Assembly (NCBI RefSeq): GCF_030272615.1
Contig: NC_081407.1
Location: forward strand, 317,530,456 to 317,594,455
Direction of reading: 5' to 3'
DNA length: 64,000 bases
DNA from: Cryptomeria japonica
Lineage: Eukaryota; Streptophyta; Pinopsida; Cupressales; Cupressaceae
Part shown: positions 34,565 to 46,970 of the stretch, piece by piece
Layout: each line of letters begins with the position of its first letter
Position numbering within the stretch: position 1 is the stretch's first letter
Notes under the pieces: model-generated
Told to the model about the DNA's origin: nothing
The model's database searches: none
The model's input: only the letters and a program-made list of their open reading frames with translations
Program-made: the position numbers and the translations under genes

Positions 34565-36773
34565 GAGACGGTGTGGTTTATCGCGTCATTTCAAAGAAAG
34601 AAAAATAGGTTTGAAAAAATATGCCCCATAAAATGTTAATTTAATGGGTGGTATGCCCCCTCGAGAGATGGGCCAAAAATTTTGAAAAATCGAGTGATCT
34701 CTCAAAAAAACAATGAAAATTGGCGGGGTGATAGAAGAGAAGAAATAAGTAATATCAGTGAAAGAATAGAAGAAATCAGAGTGAATATGGACAAACATCA
34801 AGCTAGTGAGTACCCATAGGTCATGCAGGAGATATAGTGAAAATGTGGTGGTTGTGCTTTCGAGTGATGCTATATAATTGATCAAAATTGGTTGAGCAAT
34901 TTGGTGCAATTGGTTTAATTGCCCCAGGCGAGTCAAAGCATGACAGTTGATGCCAATTGTTTGCTTGGACAAGATAAAGTCTGGGTAAGTGAATCAAAGT
35001 GACCTGATGTGACTTAGACAATTGATATAATTGCTCGATGAAGTCGAGTTATATGAAGCAAAATACTCGTTGAGACTTAGACAATTGGTGTAATTGTTTG
35101 TTGGATTGTGTTTGATTGGTTGATCAATTGATAGTGTGTGCGTGTGATGGATGGTTGTGGGGAATCATGGCAACCCCGTTGAGACTAGGTCATTATGATA
35201 AATGCATGTTGTAGTCTGGGTTTGCCATGATCGATTACCTGTTGAGACCCGAAGATACTTGATCAGAGTATCTATTGATAGTCTAGTTGTGTGTGAGTCA
35301 ATGTGTCTGTGTAGACAGAGTAACTAGCTTGATTGTGTGGATGACTAAGGATGGGAAACACAGCCCCTCCTGTTAGAGATGGATGGTGATAAATGTAGCT
35401 TGATTGAGTTGATGGGAAATGATGAAGGGATTATGATGATGTTGATGATCAAGATAGGGAGGGTGAGGGGGTGGATTCAATTTTAGATAGAAGATATGGA
35501 GGACCTATTTCTATGGAAGAAGAGCGAAATAGAGCATGCACCCCATTGCCATTACTATGTATGAATGATATGCAGCTATCTATGAATGTATAGATGGATG
35601 GAATGCAACGAAATGCAATATATATAGATGAGATGGAATGACGATCCATAGTGCTTTATTTTCATCATTGAGCATGGTAGTATCAATCTTGGACGAGGCA
35701 GTAGGAACCAAGGATGGAGCATTGTACCTACAAATAAGTAGCATAAATAAAGAATAAAGAATATGGACCCTCCATAATGGTTCATGCTCATATGGTCAAG
35801 GTATACGTTGTAGTCAGCAAGCCATAGTGATCTATGACTGTATTTTTTATATGATCACATAGCTTAGTGAACTTCCCACGTAGACACCATTACTACATGC
35901 CCTAGAACTTCATTGGAATAATTCACAGAAGATAAACAAACAAACGATACTTAGGAACCATCACAGCCACTCTAATCACTTGTGGATATCTCGGAGTAGC
36001 GTAGGAACCTAATATAAATGAATAAATAACCTACAAACCAGCCAAGTACTTGATAGCTTAAACATAATTTTCCTATCAAAGAAAGTGTTATCATGTTTTT
36101 GTTTTGGTAAGGAAGGATGCATCCTTGTTAAGACAGTTTGCGTGTTGATGTTGATTGTTTGGTCGATGTGATAAGTGATCATTTTGTGAGTATTTCACAA
36201 TGTTTTCTTGGTGTTTGTTTTAATGAGTATGTACAACGCGTTGCCATGTTTTTGATTGATTTTTTATGTTTTTGGATTTTGTGAGACATCTTTCCAATGT
36301 TTTTGGTATTTTGATGATTGTTTTGAATGTTTTTGGTATTTTGTGAGATAATTTTCGAATGAAGAACTCAATGAATCTCAAAGAATGTAGAATCCACTTC
36401 CATCAAATAGATCAAGGGCATTGCCCCCAGTTTAGACATAACTTATGAAAAAATGGGATGCAAGACACATGAAGTACTATCTTTGATTGCAGATCAATGA
36501 CAAGCCATGGTTTTGGCTGATGGATGTGTGGATGCAATGAATTTGATCGCAACAAGTCTGAAAAATAATGGAACCATAGCCTTTACGAGTGGCACCTATT
36601 TACCAGGTTTTCACCATCGCACTTACCCAAGGTGCCACCAGAGTGGTTGTTCACTGTTTGGATACATAATTTTTCTTTACTATTTTGATTTGTAATTTTT
36701 TTTCTTCAAGACATTTATCTGAATGTTTTTGGTGTTTTTCTTGTATGTATGGGAGCCTGATGCTCTGTACAGC
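34565..36773 (-). other. Untranslated region between integrase and PPT
   Basis: 2.2 kb without a recognisable domain on either strand. Short ORFs (34586-34972, 35449-35791, 36507-36695) have no motif and are not called. Long 3' non-coding regions are common in Tat elements. Confidence 0.6.
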
Positions 36774-38186
36774 TTATGTATAAAACCGTTTGAGGTGCAC
36801 ATTGTTGATTGGATCTGCTAGTGGTTCTCCTTCTAAAGTAGCCAACTGATATGCCTCGGACCCAAATACAGCAATGATAACATATTGACCCAGCCAGTTT
36901 GATTCAAACTTTCCCTGATGTTCTCTGTTTGGATGGTTACGAGGATTCTCTTGAAGAACAAGATCTCCTACCTCAAATGTACGAGGTCCAACTCGATGAT
37001 TATAGCTTCTTCTCATGTGCTGCTAATAGGCTTTGAGGTGATTGTATGTAGCTTGTCGTTTTTCATCAAGTAGTTCCAAGTCTTGAAGATGAGATACTCT
37101 GTATGTGTCATCATCTATGAGATTATGCAAGGAAACCCGTAGAGATGGTATCTCGACTTCAATAGATAAAATAGCCTCTGCTCCATAGACCAGTGAGTAG
37201 GGAGTTGTGCCTGTAGGGGTTCAAATGCTAGTTCGATACGCTCATAGTGCTGGATTTAATTGAACATGCCAATCATGGCTGGCATCATTGACTGTCTTCT
37301 TGAGGATTCTCAATATGTTTTTGTTTTATGCTTCAGCCTGACCATTTCCTTGTGGGTAATAAGGAGTGGAAAAGCGGTGTTAGATATGAAACTTCTCATA
37401 GAGTTCACAGACATCCTGATTTTTTAAAGGAAGCTCGTTATTTGTGATGATGAACATGGGTACACCATACCGGCAGATGATGTAATTAAGGATAAATGAG
37501 GCGACTTGCTTGTCAGTGACTTGGGTGAGTGGAACAGCTTCGATCTACTTTGTGAAGTATTCGATGGCAGTAATAATAAATTTGTGGTCGTTGGATCAAG
37601 ATGGATGGATTTTACCCACAAGGTCAAGTTCCCACTGACAAAAGGGCCATGGTGTTGTGATTGGTCGTAATTCCTATGTTGGTGCATGTATCAGGTCTCA
37701 ATGAACTTGACATTTCTTGTATTTTCTGACAAAATAGTAAGAGTCTTTTTCCATAGACGGCCAATAGTATCCAGCGTGTATGATCTTCTTGGCTAGTGAA
37801 GGACCGCTTGCATGAGTTCCACAAATTCCTTCATGTACCTCTTCATAGGCCTTTTTTATCTCATCCTGTTCCAAACATCAAAGGAGAGTACCATCAAGAC
37901 TTTGTCCGTATAGGGTTTCAGCAATAATGGTATATCGAGCGGTTTGGCGAATGAAGGTTTTACGTTGGTTATTCGATTGGTTAGGAGGAAGTGTGTCATC
38001 ATAGAGGTAGGTGTAGAAATCACTGTACCATGGGGATTCAGAACCAATAAGGCGACATATCATCTTGGATTCGGGGATATCATAAGCAGGAATCCAAAGC
38101 TGTTCTACCAAGAACTCATAGCCTATTGAATTTTGTGGAAGATCTAGGAGAGATGCAATGGTAGCCATGGCGTCAGCAGCTTGATT
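36774..38186 (-). pseudogene. Integrase of the Tat-type element
   Basis: The frame shared with the RNase H upstream continues with several stops to the TAA at 36774. The His-Cys zinc domain lies at about 37850-37690: VHEG and GTHA supply the two His, and RKYKKCQVH retains only the second Cys, the first having become Tyr. The catalytic core follows: ELDLVGKI with the first Asp, then ITNNELPLKN where the second Asp of the expected S/TDNG is Asn, then GQAEA with the Glu retained. The C-terminus (37016-36774) carries GPRTFEVGDLVL and WLGQYVI, usual for plant Ty3 integrases. Normally this enzyme joins element cDNA to host DNA; here stops plus the lost Asp and Cys abolish it. Confidence 0.88.
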
Positions 38187-38570
38187 CTAATCTTTGGGTA
38201 TCTGCTCAAAAGTGATAGTAGTAAATGATGCCTTTAAACTGTCCACCATTTGCTTGTACGGCATGAGTTTGTCATCCCTAGTCTGATATTCATCTGTGAC
38301 TTGTCGGATGACCAATTCGGAGTCACCATATATCTGTAACTCTTTTAGTTTCCATTGTATGGCTAGGCGAAGTCCGGTGATTAGGGCCTCATATTCTGCT
38401 ATTTCATGCATGGAAAAGTTAGCCTGTAAGACTTTAGGATGCTGTCACCTTGAGGTGTGATAAACAAAATGCCTACCCCCAAGCCATGCCTAGTATATGA
38501 ACCATCAAAGTAGAGCTTCCATGGTTATGTTGTTGTGATCATGAAAATTTCTTGATCTAGAAAATTGGAA
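38187..38570 (-). pseudogene. Second (archaeal-type) RNase H domain
   Basis: On the minus strand the segment reads LYFDGSYTRHGLGVGILF, then EIAEYEALITGLRLA, LQIYGDSELVIRQV and, past a stop, NQAADAMATIA. These give the Asp, Glu, Asp, Asp of a complete RNase H active site, separate from the RNase H fused to RT. A duplicated RNase H before integrase is diagnostic of the Tat lineage. A frameshift near 38420 and a stop at 38187 disable it. Confidence 0.85.
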
Positions 38571-38666
38571 ATAAGAGGATGAACACCTATGAGGGGTGCA
38601 TCAGCCAATTGATTTGCAATAACTTGACCCTTGATAGCCTTACGGTCCACATACTCAATGTCAAAT

Positions 38667-39787
38667 TCAGCGGCCAGTCAATGTTGCTTTGCTAAGTAAG
38701 TACTTTAGTGGATCAATCTTTGCAATGAGTTGTACTTTATGTGTTAACAGGTAGTGTCGTAGTTTAGTGGCTGCCAAGATTACTGCTAGGCAAGCTCGCT
38801 CGATAGGTGTGTAATTGAGTTCATAGCCAACTAGTGTGTGAGAGATGTAGTAAATAGCACACTCTTTCCCTTCTACATTATGTTGGGCCAGTAGCACTCC
38901 CAATGCTATATTTGTTGCTGAAATATAGAGTAAGAGCGGTCTACTCAGATCTAGTGGAATCAGCAATGGTGTATTCATGAGATAGTCCTTAAGCAACTGG
39001 AATGCTTGTTGGCATCTATCATCCCATAGAAAGCGAATGTTCTTGTGTAGCAGGTTTGTAAAGGGGTGGCACTTATCTGCCAGTTGTGCAATGAATCTTC
39101 GGATGGATTGTAGTTGTCCTTGTAATGTCCTTAGCTGGCTGATGTTCTTTGGAGGTGGCATGTCCATGATTGCTTTGACCTTTGCAGGATCGACCTCAAT
39201 GCCTTTGCTTGAGACAATGTATACTAGAAGCTTCCCTGAGGTTACTCCAAAGACACATTTCTTTGGGTTGAGTCGAACATGATATTGTTCTAGTCTATCA
39301 AAGATTGTCTCTAATATGTCTAGATGACCTTCTCTTGTGAGTGATTTTGCCAGTAAGTCACCAACATAATCTTCCATTATGGTATGCATCATATCATGAA
39401 AGATGGTGGTCATTGCTTGTTGATAGGTCACTCCTGCATTCTTTAGACCAAAAGGCATTACATTCTAGTAGTATGTGCCCCATGGACATGTGAAGGTCAT
39501 CTTATGTTGATCCTCTGGTGCGATCTTTATCTGGTTGTATCCTGAAAAGCCATCCATGAGTGAAAGCATGGCATGTCCAGTTGTTAGGTCCATAATTATG
39601 TCGATGTTTGGTAGGGGGAGTCATCTTTAGGACATGCCTTGTTTAGATTTCTGAAGTTAGTACAGATACGGATGCCCCCATTTGGTTTGTCGACAGGCAC
39701 AATGTTGGATATACAATCTGCATAATCAATTGGTCTAATGAAACCAACATCCAGGAGTTTCTTAAGTTCTGCTTTGACTAGTACCAC
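38667..39787 (-). pseudogene. Reverse transcriptase and RNase H of the Tat-type element
   Basis: The N-terminal RT part (39787-39596) reads GFIRPIDYADCISNIVPVDK and NFRNLNKACPKDD. After a frameshift come GFSGYNQI and MPFGLKNAGVTYQQAM. The catalytic motif is YVGDLLAKS (39368-39357 for YVGD), where functional relatives have YVDD; one metal-binding Asp is thus Gly. RT thumb and connection follow, then the RT-linked RNase H: LLLYISATNIALGVLLAQ, TPIERACLAVILA and HKVQLIAKIDPLKYLL, with the usual TD Asp replaced by Asn. Together these would copy element RNA into DNA; the lost Asp residues and frame breaks make it inactive. Confidence 0.92.
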
Positions 39788-39790
39788 AAT

Positions 39791-40408
39791 CTAGGGATGC
39801 ATCTTGTGAAGCTTCTTCTTGACAGGCTTAGCTCCTTCTGCTACAGTGAGGTGATGCATGACTAAATTAGGATCACGACCAGGCATGTCTGCATATGACC
39901 ATGCGAAGTTGATCTGATGCTTTTGGAAGAATTCAAAAAACTTAAGTTGTTCCTCTGGAGTTAAAAGAGATGCCAGATGTACGTGGTGAGGAGTTTTAGG
40001 AGTCCCCACATTGTATTCTTTTGTCTCTTCAATAAGGATTATTGATCGTTCCTGCTGTGTACTAGAGGGGAGGATGTCAAACCTTTCATCCTCAGGCACC
40101 TCATAGAGGTTTTCACCATTGGATACGCTTGTTCTTTTTACCTTTGTGGGATAAAACAGTGCCACAGGGTGGTTTTCATTAGAAGATCCATGTTTTATTG
40201 TTATATTTTTGTAGCTGAAAGGTTTGGCATCTTCCCTGAAGTATGATGCACTATTAAGTTCAATGGTGAATCCAACTTTGTGATCCCTGCTTGGTATGTT
40301 ATCTCGTAGTTCCAAAAATTCAATGATCGCCTCATCATTTTGGAAGTGGTCAAGGCATGGGGGATTAGGTTGGTTCCATTCGATGAGTTCAGGATGGATA
40401 ATGGGCAT
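39791..40408 (-). pseudogene. Pol segment between protease and RT (RT N-terminal extension)
   Basis: Open for 205 codons to a stop at 39791, in the same frame as the RT segment at 39787. It ends FAWSYADMPGRDPNLVMHHL and KPVKKKLHKMHP, the well-conserved start of plant Ty3 reverse transcriptase. The earlier part is acidic linker. One stop alone separates it from the next segment. Confidence 0.85.
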
Positions 40409-40660
40409 TACCTCATCGATTAGGTTAAGTTTGTTAGATGTGTCAGTGAGGGTTAAGACATTGTGGTGAAGGTCATTGATGGCACTCTCCCTATCAGAAT
40501 CGAACGTAGGATGTGACGTAGGATCTGTGGAAGATGTTTCCAGTTCAGGAACCCAAGAGGTTTTAATCTGCGCTTCTCCGTAAATAGGGATTTCTTTGTG
40601 AGGTGGAGGTAGTAATGTGTCTTCCTCATCTAAAGTATTAAGTTGGACAGAATCAAATTC

Positions 40661-41692
40661 TCACTCATGTGAGTCAATCTCTGAGTCGCTTTCTAGTATC
40701 TGATTACTATACCATACTGGGATATCCTTTGAGTTAAACGTTGTAGGTGTGATCAGTTGATGTACCATTGTAGAAGAAATTATCAGTGTTGCAGGAAGGA
40801 TTATAGGGATCAATGAATCTGATACTGGGAGTATCAGTGTTGTTGAATCTGTTGTTGCTGCTGGAATTGCCAGTGTTGTCGATACTGTTGGGGGTTTTGA
40901 TACAATTGTTGTTGCTAATGGTGCTATTAATGTTATTGTTGCTGCTAATGGGGTTGTTGGTTTGATTGGTGGGATGATTGGTGTTCTAGATTTTATTATT
41001 GATATGTTCAACCGTATTGGAGCAATTGGTGTGGTTCTGGGTGCTACTTATATAATCAAAGGTGACCTCTTTATGTTTGTAGTCGGCTGATATAGAGGTT
41101 TGTTGGGTTTCCCTTTGAATCTGAGTTTAGGGAGAATCTCCTTTTGAAAGCCTAAGCCTGTGTTATCTTTGGGCTTTAATTTTGGCTGCAGCGGTTCATG
41201 TCTTCCTTTCTTGCAAGGTCCTAAAGCACTCTAACCATCATAACCCATTCTTTGCATAATGAGATGGCCTTTGCCATACTGATCTGTGGGAAGCTTAGCT
41301 TGTGGGATGTCTGCGGTGATTGGGTCTTTATAGATCCATTCTGCTAATTCTTCATCTCTGGTCTCTTCTTCTTGACTCTTTCCAAGGATGAAAGGCATCA
41401 AAGTGCATGTTGGCTTGACCAGTGGTGCCTGAAGTAACCGTTGAGGCTTACCATGAGCTCTAGGAGAAGTGGGTAGTTGTCCAACACAAAAAAGTTGGCT
41501 TAAATTGTACTCCCCAGGACCTTCCTCTTCTATTTTCATCTTGATCTTCTCTTGCTTGGGTATAATGGTGTTTGAACTGGAAAGAGAGGCTGGACTTACG
41601 TATGATGTGGATGAGATGATTATGATGTGGATGAGATGGCTTCTCTGTTGTTGGGAACGGTAATCTCTGGTTGATGGTTGATATTGTGACAA
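40661..41692 (-). pseudogene. Pol linker with G-patch-like segment
   Basis: Two ORFs in one frame (41692-41231 and 41011-40661) separated by stops. Around 41250-41130 the frame reads LIMQRMGYDG, a stop, SALGPCKKGRHEPLQP and NTGLGF, resembling a G-patch (Gly-rich RNA-binding motif), which occurs between protease and RT in several retroelements. The 41011-40661 part is Thr/Pro/Ile low complexity. A frame change separates it from the protease upstream. Confidence 0.6.
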
Positions 41693-42165
41693 TATGCAAA
41701 GGGATTTACATCGCCCAGGATTGTAATTTCTACACTATTATGAGGGAACTTGATACACTGATGGTACGTGGATGGAATGGCTTGCATGGCGTGTATCCAA
41801 GGTCTTCCTAACAACAAATTATATGGTAGAGGAAGGTCCAGAACTTGACATATGATGTGCTTCACCACTGGGCCTACTCAGATCGGTAACACAACTGCTC
41901 CTTTGGATGAACGCGTTGCATCATCATAAGCTTTGATTGTTATCTTTTTATGGGGATCCACTGATTCAATTGCATATCCCAATGTTGTGACCAATTTTAG
42001 TGTACACATATTCAGGCCTTCTCCATTGTCGATCAAGACTCGCTTGATCCTATGTTGGTTGATAAACCCTTCAATGTGGAGTGAGGTGTTATGAGGTTGT
42101 TGGAAGGATGTAATGTCACTTTCAGAGAAAGTGAGACAAGGTAATGACATTATATTTCCAACCAT
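41620..42165 (-). pseudogene. Aspartic protease (retropepsin) of the Tat-type element
   Basis: Frame 42165-41878 contains RVLIDNGEGLNMC, the retropepsin active-site loop with DNG in place of DTG/DSG; its Asp is residue 46 of the ORF. After one stop the frame continues with [21 protein letters not shown], the second conserved block of plant Ty3 proteases, to 41620. The enzyme normally cleaves the Gag-Pol polyprotein as a homodimer. DNG occurs in some related elements, so it alone does not prove inactivity; the stop does. Confidence 0.85.
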
Positions 42166-42543
42166 GGCTTGGAACTAGTCTGTATTTAGGTTTGCAGGGA
42201 CTAATGCCTCTTGGAGAGCTTGATCCAAGATCATTTTATGAGATGGGGATAGGCGCAATAGCTCTAAGATAGATATCAGTGTGGGTGTTTTATCTAATTG
42301 TTCCACAAGGTTATACTGCTTTGGGATAGATGGGGTACCTTGTGGAGTTGCTTTTATGGTGATCTTGTCGCGACGTGTAACAACATTGCAAGTGGAGCTG
42401 GGATTTTTTATGGTAATAGTTGCAATTTGTTCACTGACATCATATAGGTGATTCACTGTGTAATTATAGGCGACGCATGTATAATCAATGGTATTTGTGT
42501 TTTGCCCTAAAGTGCAAGGACCCCTTTGATCTTGTGATGGAAG

Positions 42544-44081
42544 TGGATTTTTGAACATGAGATGATCATTGTTTATTGTTTTTGGGTCATGTCCTTTGAT
42601 TTCAATCTCACCTCAGTCAATAAGATCTTGAATAAGATCTTTCAATCTATGGCAATTGCTTGTCTTATGCCCTTTCCCTTGATGGAAATTGCAATGTTCA
42701 GTATCCTTCCACCATGAAGGTTTGACCTGAGGTTCGTAATTTGATGTTTTGGGTAAGGTCACCAGATTTTGAGAAACCAACTAACGTAACACCGTTTCAA
42801 TAGGTTCCCCTAAGGGAGTGTATGTTCATTTTGGTTTAAAATTTTGCTGACGTTGTCTAGGTTCCTCTTGAGGTACATTGCGTCCTTGATTTGGGGGATC
42901 AACTGTGTTATTCTTGGGTGGGGGGTTCTGTCCTACAAATCGGACCACAGGTTGTGCACTTTGGATAGTTCTAGCATCCACAACCCCATCATTGACAACA
43001 TTTTTGTTTTTGTTCCAGAAGTTAGGCTTATCGTTATTGAAGCACGGGCGAGGTCCATCCTTTGGCTCATTGTATATCTTGATAAGCCCTTTTTTTATGA
43101 GAGCCCGCTCATATTTTAAACTTTGGTGATCATGTCATTGAAAGAGTCTATGTCTTTTATGTCTAGGTGAAATTCCATTTCGTTGTTTAAGTTGGAAATA
43201 AATATTTCCACTAATTCTTGTTCAGGTAATTGAAGGGAACGTCTGCTAGACATTTGACGCCATCGTTGTAGAAAAACTGAAAATAGCTCTCCTGGTTTTT
43301 GCTTAGTGTTACATAGATCAGCCATGGTGATATCACGTTCAATATTGTTTGAGTAATGTGCCAGGAACTTCTGGACTAGTTCTTTGAAGGTTCTAATGCC
43401 ATCTAGTAGTCGAGAAAACCATGATGTGGTTGTTCCTCCCAAAATTTGGGGAAAAAGTCGCATTAGGTATGTGTCCTCGTATGCTACTTCGAGGCAAGCT
43501 GAATGGAATTCTCTAACATGATCATGAGGATCTCCTTTTCCTCGGTACTTTTCAAGCTTGGGTGTTTCAAACCCTCATGGAAAAGGTGGCATATGAAGAT
43601 TCCTATCAAAGGAATAGGGACAAATGTCATTAAGTGAAAATTGATTAGTTTTCACACCACTATGAAGTTGTTGGGCAAGATTCTCGACTTGTTGCCGCAA
43701 CATGTCTATGTCATTTGGAGGAGGAGGATGGGGATTTCCTTGATGAAGGTTGTATCGGATGTGATCTCGACCTCTTTCATCCTCATTACGACTTTGTCAT
43801 TCGGATGCTTGTCTTAGTTGTGCAATATCAAAGTCAGAGGGTAATTTGGCTCCCTCTTGAGCAAGTCTTAAAAAGTGAGCATTAGGATTGCTCCTAAGTA
43901 TTTCATCAAAAAGTCTATTAAAGAGAGGGTTGTGTTGTGCCCTTTCTATTGTCTTTAGAGTAGGAGTACTTGGATATTCATCATTTGGATTTCCTCCAAG
44001 AGCTTCTTGGAATTCATTGATATTTTCCTACTCTTCTTCCTCAATTTCCATTTGTCTAGTTCTAGATCTGGTTTGAGCCAT
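42544..44081 (-). pseudogene. Gag of the Tat-type element
   Basis: It starts MAQTRSRTRQMEIEEEE at 44081; the frame runs to 43116 with stops. The conserved retrotransposon Gag core is at 43600-43116: HVREFHSACLEVA, MRLFPQILGGTTTSWF, KPGELFSVFLQRW and LVEIFISNLNNEM. Further downstream, after frame changes, CNFHQGKGHKTSNC at 42693-42652 is the C-FH-GH-T-C zinc-binding motif found in this group instead of a standard CCHC knuckle. Gag would form the virus-like particle and bind element RNA. Multiple stops make it non-functional. Confidence 0.88.
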
Positions 44082-46950
44082 TTTGTTCACACGTTTTTGT
44101 TGAAGTTGGGTGAAAATGATGATGAGTTGTTGATGAAATGAGAGATTTATGTTTGGTGGGGTGTTTTGCATAAGGATCTCTAGCACTAAAGGTAGATGTT
44201 ACCAAATATCTTTCTTGAATTTGCTTGTTGTGTTTGATTAACAATGTTTGATGTGATAAGGTTTAGAGAGATCTGAGATGTGTTACAGACTCAACTACCT
44301 AGTAATGAGAGGATTCACTCATAGACTAGTTTTAACCTGCGTAGAAATTCCTCTTAGGATGAGTTTATCCTAGATGTAGAGACACTCTAAAAAGTGATGT
44401 GTTGTTTTTTATTCAAGCAATATCAAAAAAGAACTTAGGACAAGACCTCTTGATGTTTTGAGAGTTGGAATGGATTGATGATGTGTGAATGTGGGAAATG
44501 GATGAAATGTACTTCAATAAAAACTTTGTATTGCAAAAGGAACAAACTCTTCCTCTTCTTGTTCAGGGGTTGGTGGTTCTTCCCTAGCTGAGTTATATGT
44601 GATACAAATGTCTGGAAAGAAGGTAGGATTGATCTTGCCTCCCTTGTTTTTGTGATAACTCAAAGCTCGATATTGAGTAAAAACTCTACGGTCTAATGAC
44701 TCTTGATCAAACTCATTTGATTTCCTTTTGAAGATATAGACGCATGTGACGTAAGAAGGTTCTATGAGAGACAAAGATTTGTATATTAAGATAGAAGAAT
44801 TTCCTCCTTTTGATAAAAGCCTTTGAGCTCAATGGTCTTTTCTTCAAGTTGATATTTTGATGAAGATTCTTCTTTCTCAAGATGTGAAGAATGGTCATAT
44901 AGTTTGATACTTCTGTTGTTGCTCTTTGCTTTTGATCTTTGGTTTTTTTTTGGTTTTTTTTTTTGAAAATGTTTGTGTTGGATGAATACTTGTTTTTGGA
45001 ACTGATTTTTTATTTTTCCTTTGACAAGAAAACCAAGCAAGCACACAAACACAAGAATGTTGCCTCAAAAGGCACAAGTAAGTGTGGGTCTAGATCAACC
45101 CAATCCTTGGACTTTTATGACCCTTTCCTCCAAATGTATTTTAGGTGTTTTCCAAAGCCTGAAGTCGGCTCAATTTGTACTGGTCTGACACAAAATGAAG
45201 ACACTTCAAACACTCTTTATCCCTAAGGTCAAATGGCCAGTTGTGATAATTTCAGCCCACATCTTGATATTTCTCAACTTTGGTACTACATACCTTATAA
45301 ATCCCGTCGTGGTAGGCAAGGATGTGATATACTAAGTCTTGCACAAGCATAACAAATAGATGATCCCTATGATGGGGGAGTCACCACTTTTATTGGGCTA
45401 CAAGTAACCTTTCAAAAAGCTATGTTTCTACTCAAGGAAATATGTATGGTGAGTATCTTGGGAGCAAAACCTTTTATGCTCTTGCACTGAATTTATCACA
45501 AATATTCTCAATCAATAGAACAGGTGGGATACTACATTAAGGTGTTTAGTAATCTTCGATGTTTTTGGACATAAGTTCATTCTGCAGTGACTCACTTAAG
45601 AGCCTTGTAACTTGTGGTGGAGCCCATTTGTCTTTTTGGCAAGTTACACTGTAGGAATGGCTATACCCAAGGCTACAGCTTTCGCTCACACCTGATTTCT
45701 ATAGCGGCTCGAAGGATTTACTGCGCGAGGTCGTTCCCAAGAGTGATGTGTCTCTTGGAAGGCCTCTCTTAAAAAGATAAAATTTTGAGTGTTACTAACA
45801 CTTTTCTCTTGCACCTAGGACCATGAAAGCCAAGGGAGATGATAGTGTGTGTTAGAAGTAGGACCACTTGACAAACTCTTTTGCACAAGTGTGCCAAACA
45901 CAAAATACACTTGTTATTTTTAACTTGTCATTGCAATGGTTATCTATCTATTTGGAGATGTTGCTCCAACAACTATGGTGTTTTTCTTATCCATCAAAGG
46001 CAATATGTTGAGTAAACTAGGAAAAATAAAATCCAATTCAACTTAATAAAAAGCACGTCTGCTTGAAGTAAATCACTTTGAAAAATGAGACAAGTTGATT
46101 GTTCTTTTTATGTGCCCAAAAACCAAGTGTGGATTGTGATTTTTAACTTGAATTGATGCAAGGAAATCAAAATTTGTGTTGTTGATTTTAAGCACCAAAA
46201 GAAAATGAATCCTAACTTGCAAGAAATAAAGTTGTTTTGTTGATTTTAAGCACCAAAACGAAGTTTGTTTCCTAACTTGCAAGAAATAAAATTGTTTTTG
46301 TTTGAGTTTTTGTGGTTCTTTTTAGCTTGTAAGAATGATGTTCTTTTTAGAGCTCCAAATGAAAGATGTGGTGAATTTTAAAACCCAAATCAAAGTGTAG
46401 TTTATTTTTAACCAAAAAGAAGGTGAGTTTATTTTATCCCAACTTGAAAGACAAAGTTAGCAATAAAAACAAATTTACTTCCTAAGCTAAAAATCACTAA
46501 AATTTCTATTGTAGGGGTTAGTCAAAACCTGCACAAAAGAGAATAAGTTAGAAAAGTGTGCATGTCTGGGGGGCTTCCACAAGCCTAAAAATTTTGGGTT
46601 TTTGGTTACAAGGTATTTTTTACAATGCTCTGTTACAATAGCGCTACTCTGTGTGAGAACAGAAGTGCTACTTAACACAAAAGCATGAAAGTAAGGACAA
46701 AAGCGCTAAAATAGAATATTTCTACAACAATACAAATGTGCTACTAAAGAAACAAAAGAGCTACCTAATGAACAATAGCGCTATAAGATAAACAACAACA
46801 CTGAGTTCTAGACAATAGCGCTATTGTAGAAACAAAAGCGCTAGAAGACCAAACAACGATAGCGCTAAAGCGCGAACAAAAGCATCGAAGCGCGACCTGT
46901 GTCAAGTAAAACAGTCAAAAAGTTAGTAGTTTCAAAAAGTTGTTCTTCGA
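44082..46950 (-). other. Long leader between PBS and gag of the Tat-type element
   Basis: About 2.9 kb with no recognisable domain. Short ORFs on both strands are low complexity (Lys-rich near 44800-45050) and not called. The PBS-proximal part holds an AGCGCT-motif repeat. Long leaders are common in Tat elements. Confidence 0.6.
46630..46900. repeat. Degenerate array of AGCGCT motifs in the element leader
   Basis: The 6-bp palindrome AGCGCT or close variants (AGTGCT, TGTGCT) recurs about ten times at roughly 20-25 base spacing, usually as AAAAGCGCTA or AATAGCGCTA, within 150 to 340 bases of the PBS. It is GC-richer than its surroundings. It could be a packaging or dimerisation region, or a simple minisatellite. 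Confidence 0.7.
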
Positions 46951-46969
46951 TTCACGTCGGGTTCACCAA
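46951..46969 (-). other. Primer-binding site of the Tat-type element
   Basis: Minus strand TTGGTGAACCCGACGTGAA starts two bases after the 5' LTR end. TGG at the start pairs with the CCA end of a tRNA. The same 17-base core occurs at 62264-62281. I could not assign the tRNA. Confidence 0.8.
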
Positions 46970-46970
46970 A

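Noticed and set aside
46944-46970. A tRNA gene (T-arm and CCA-like end)
   Set aside because: Only the last 25 or so bases resemble a tRNA and no D or anticodon arm precedes them; the position beside the LTR makes it a primer-binding site.
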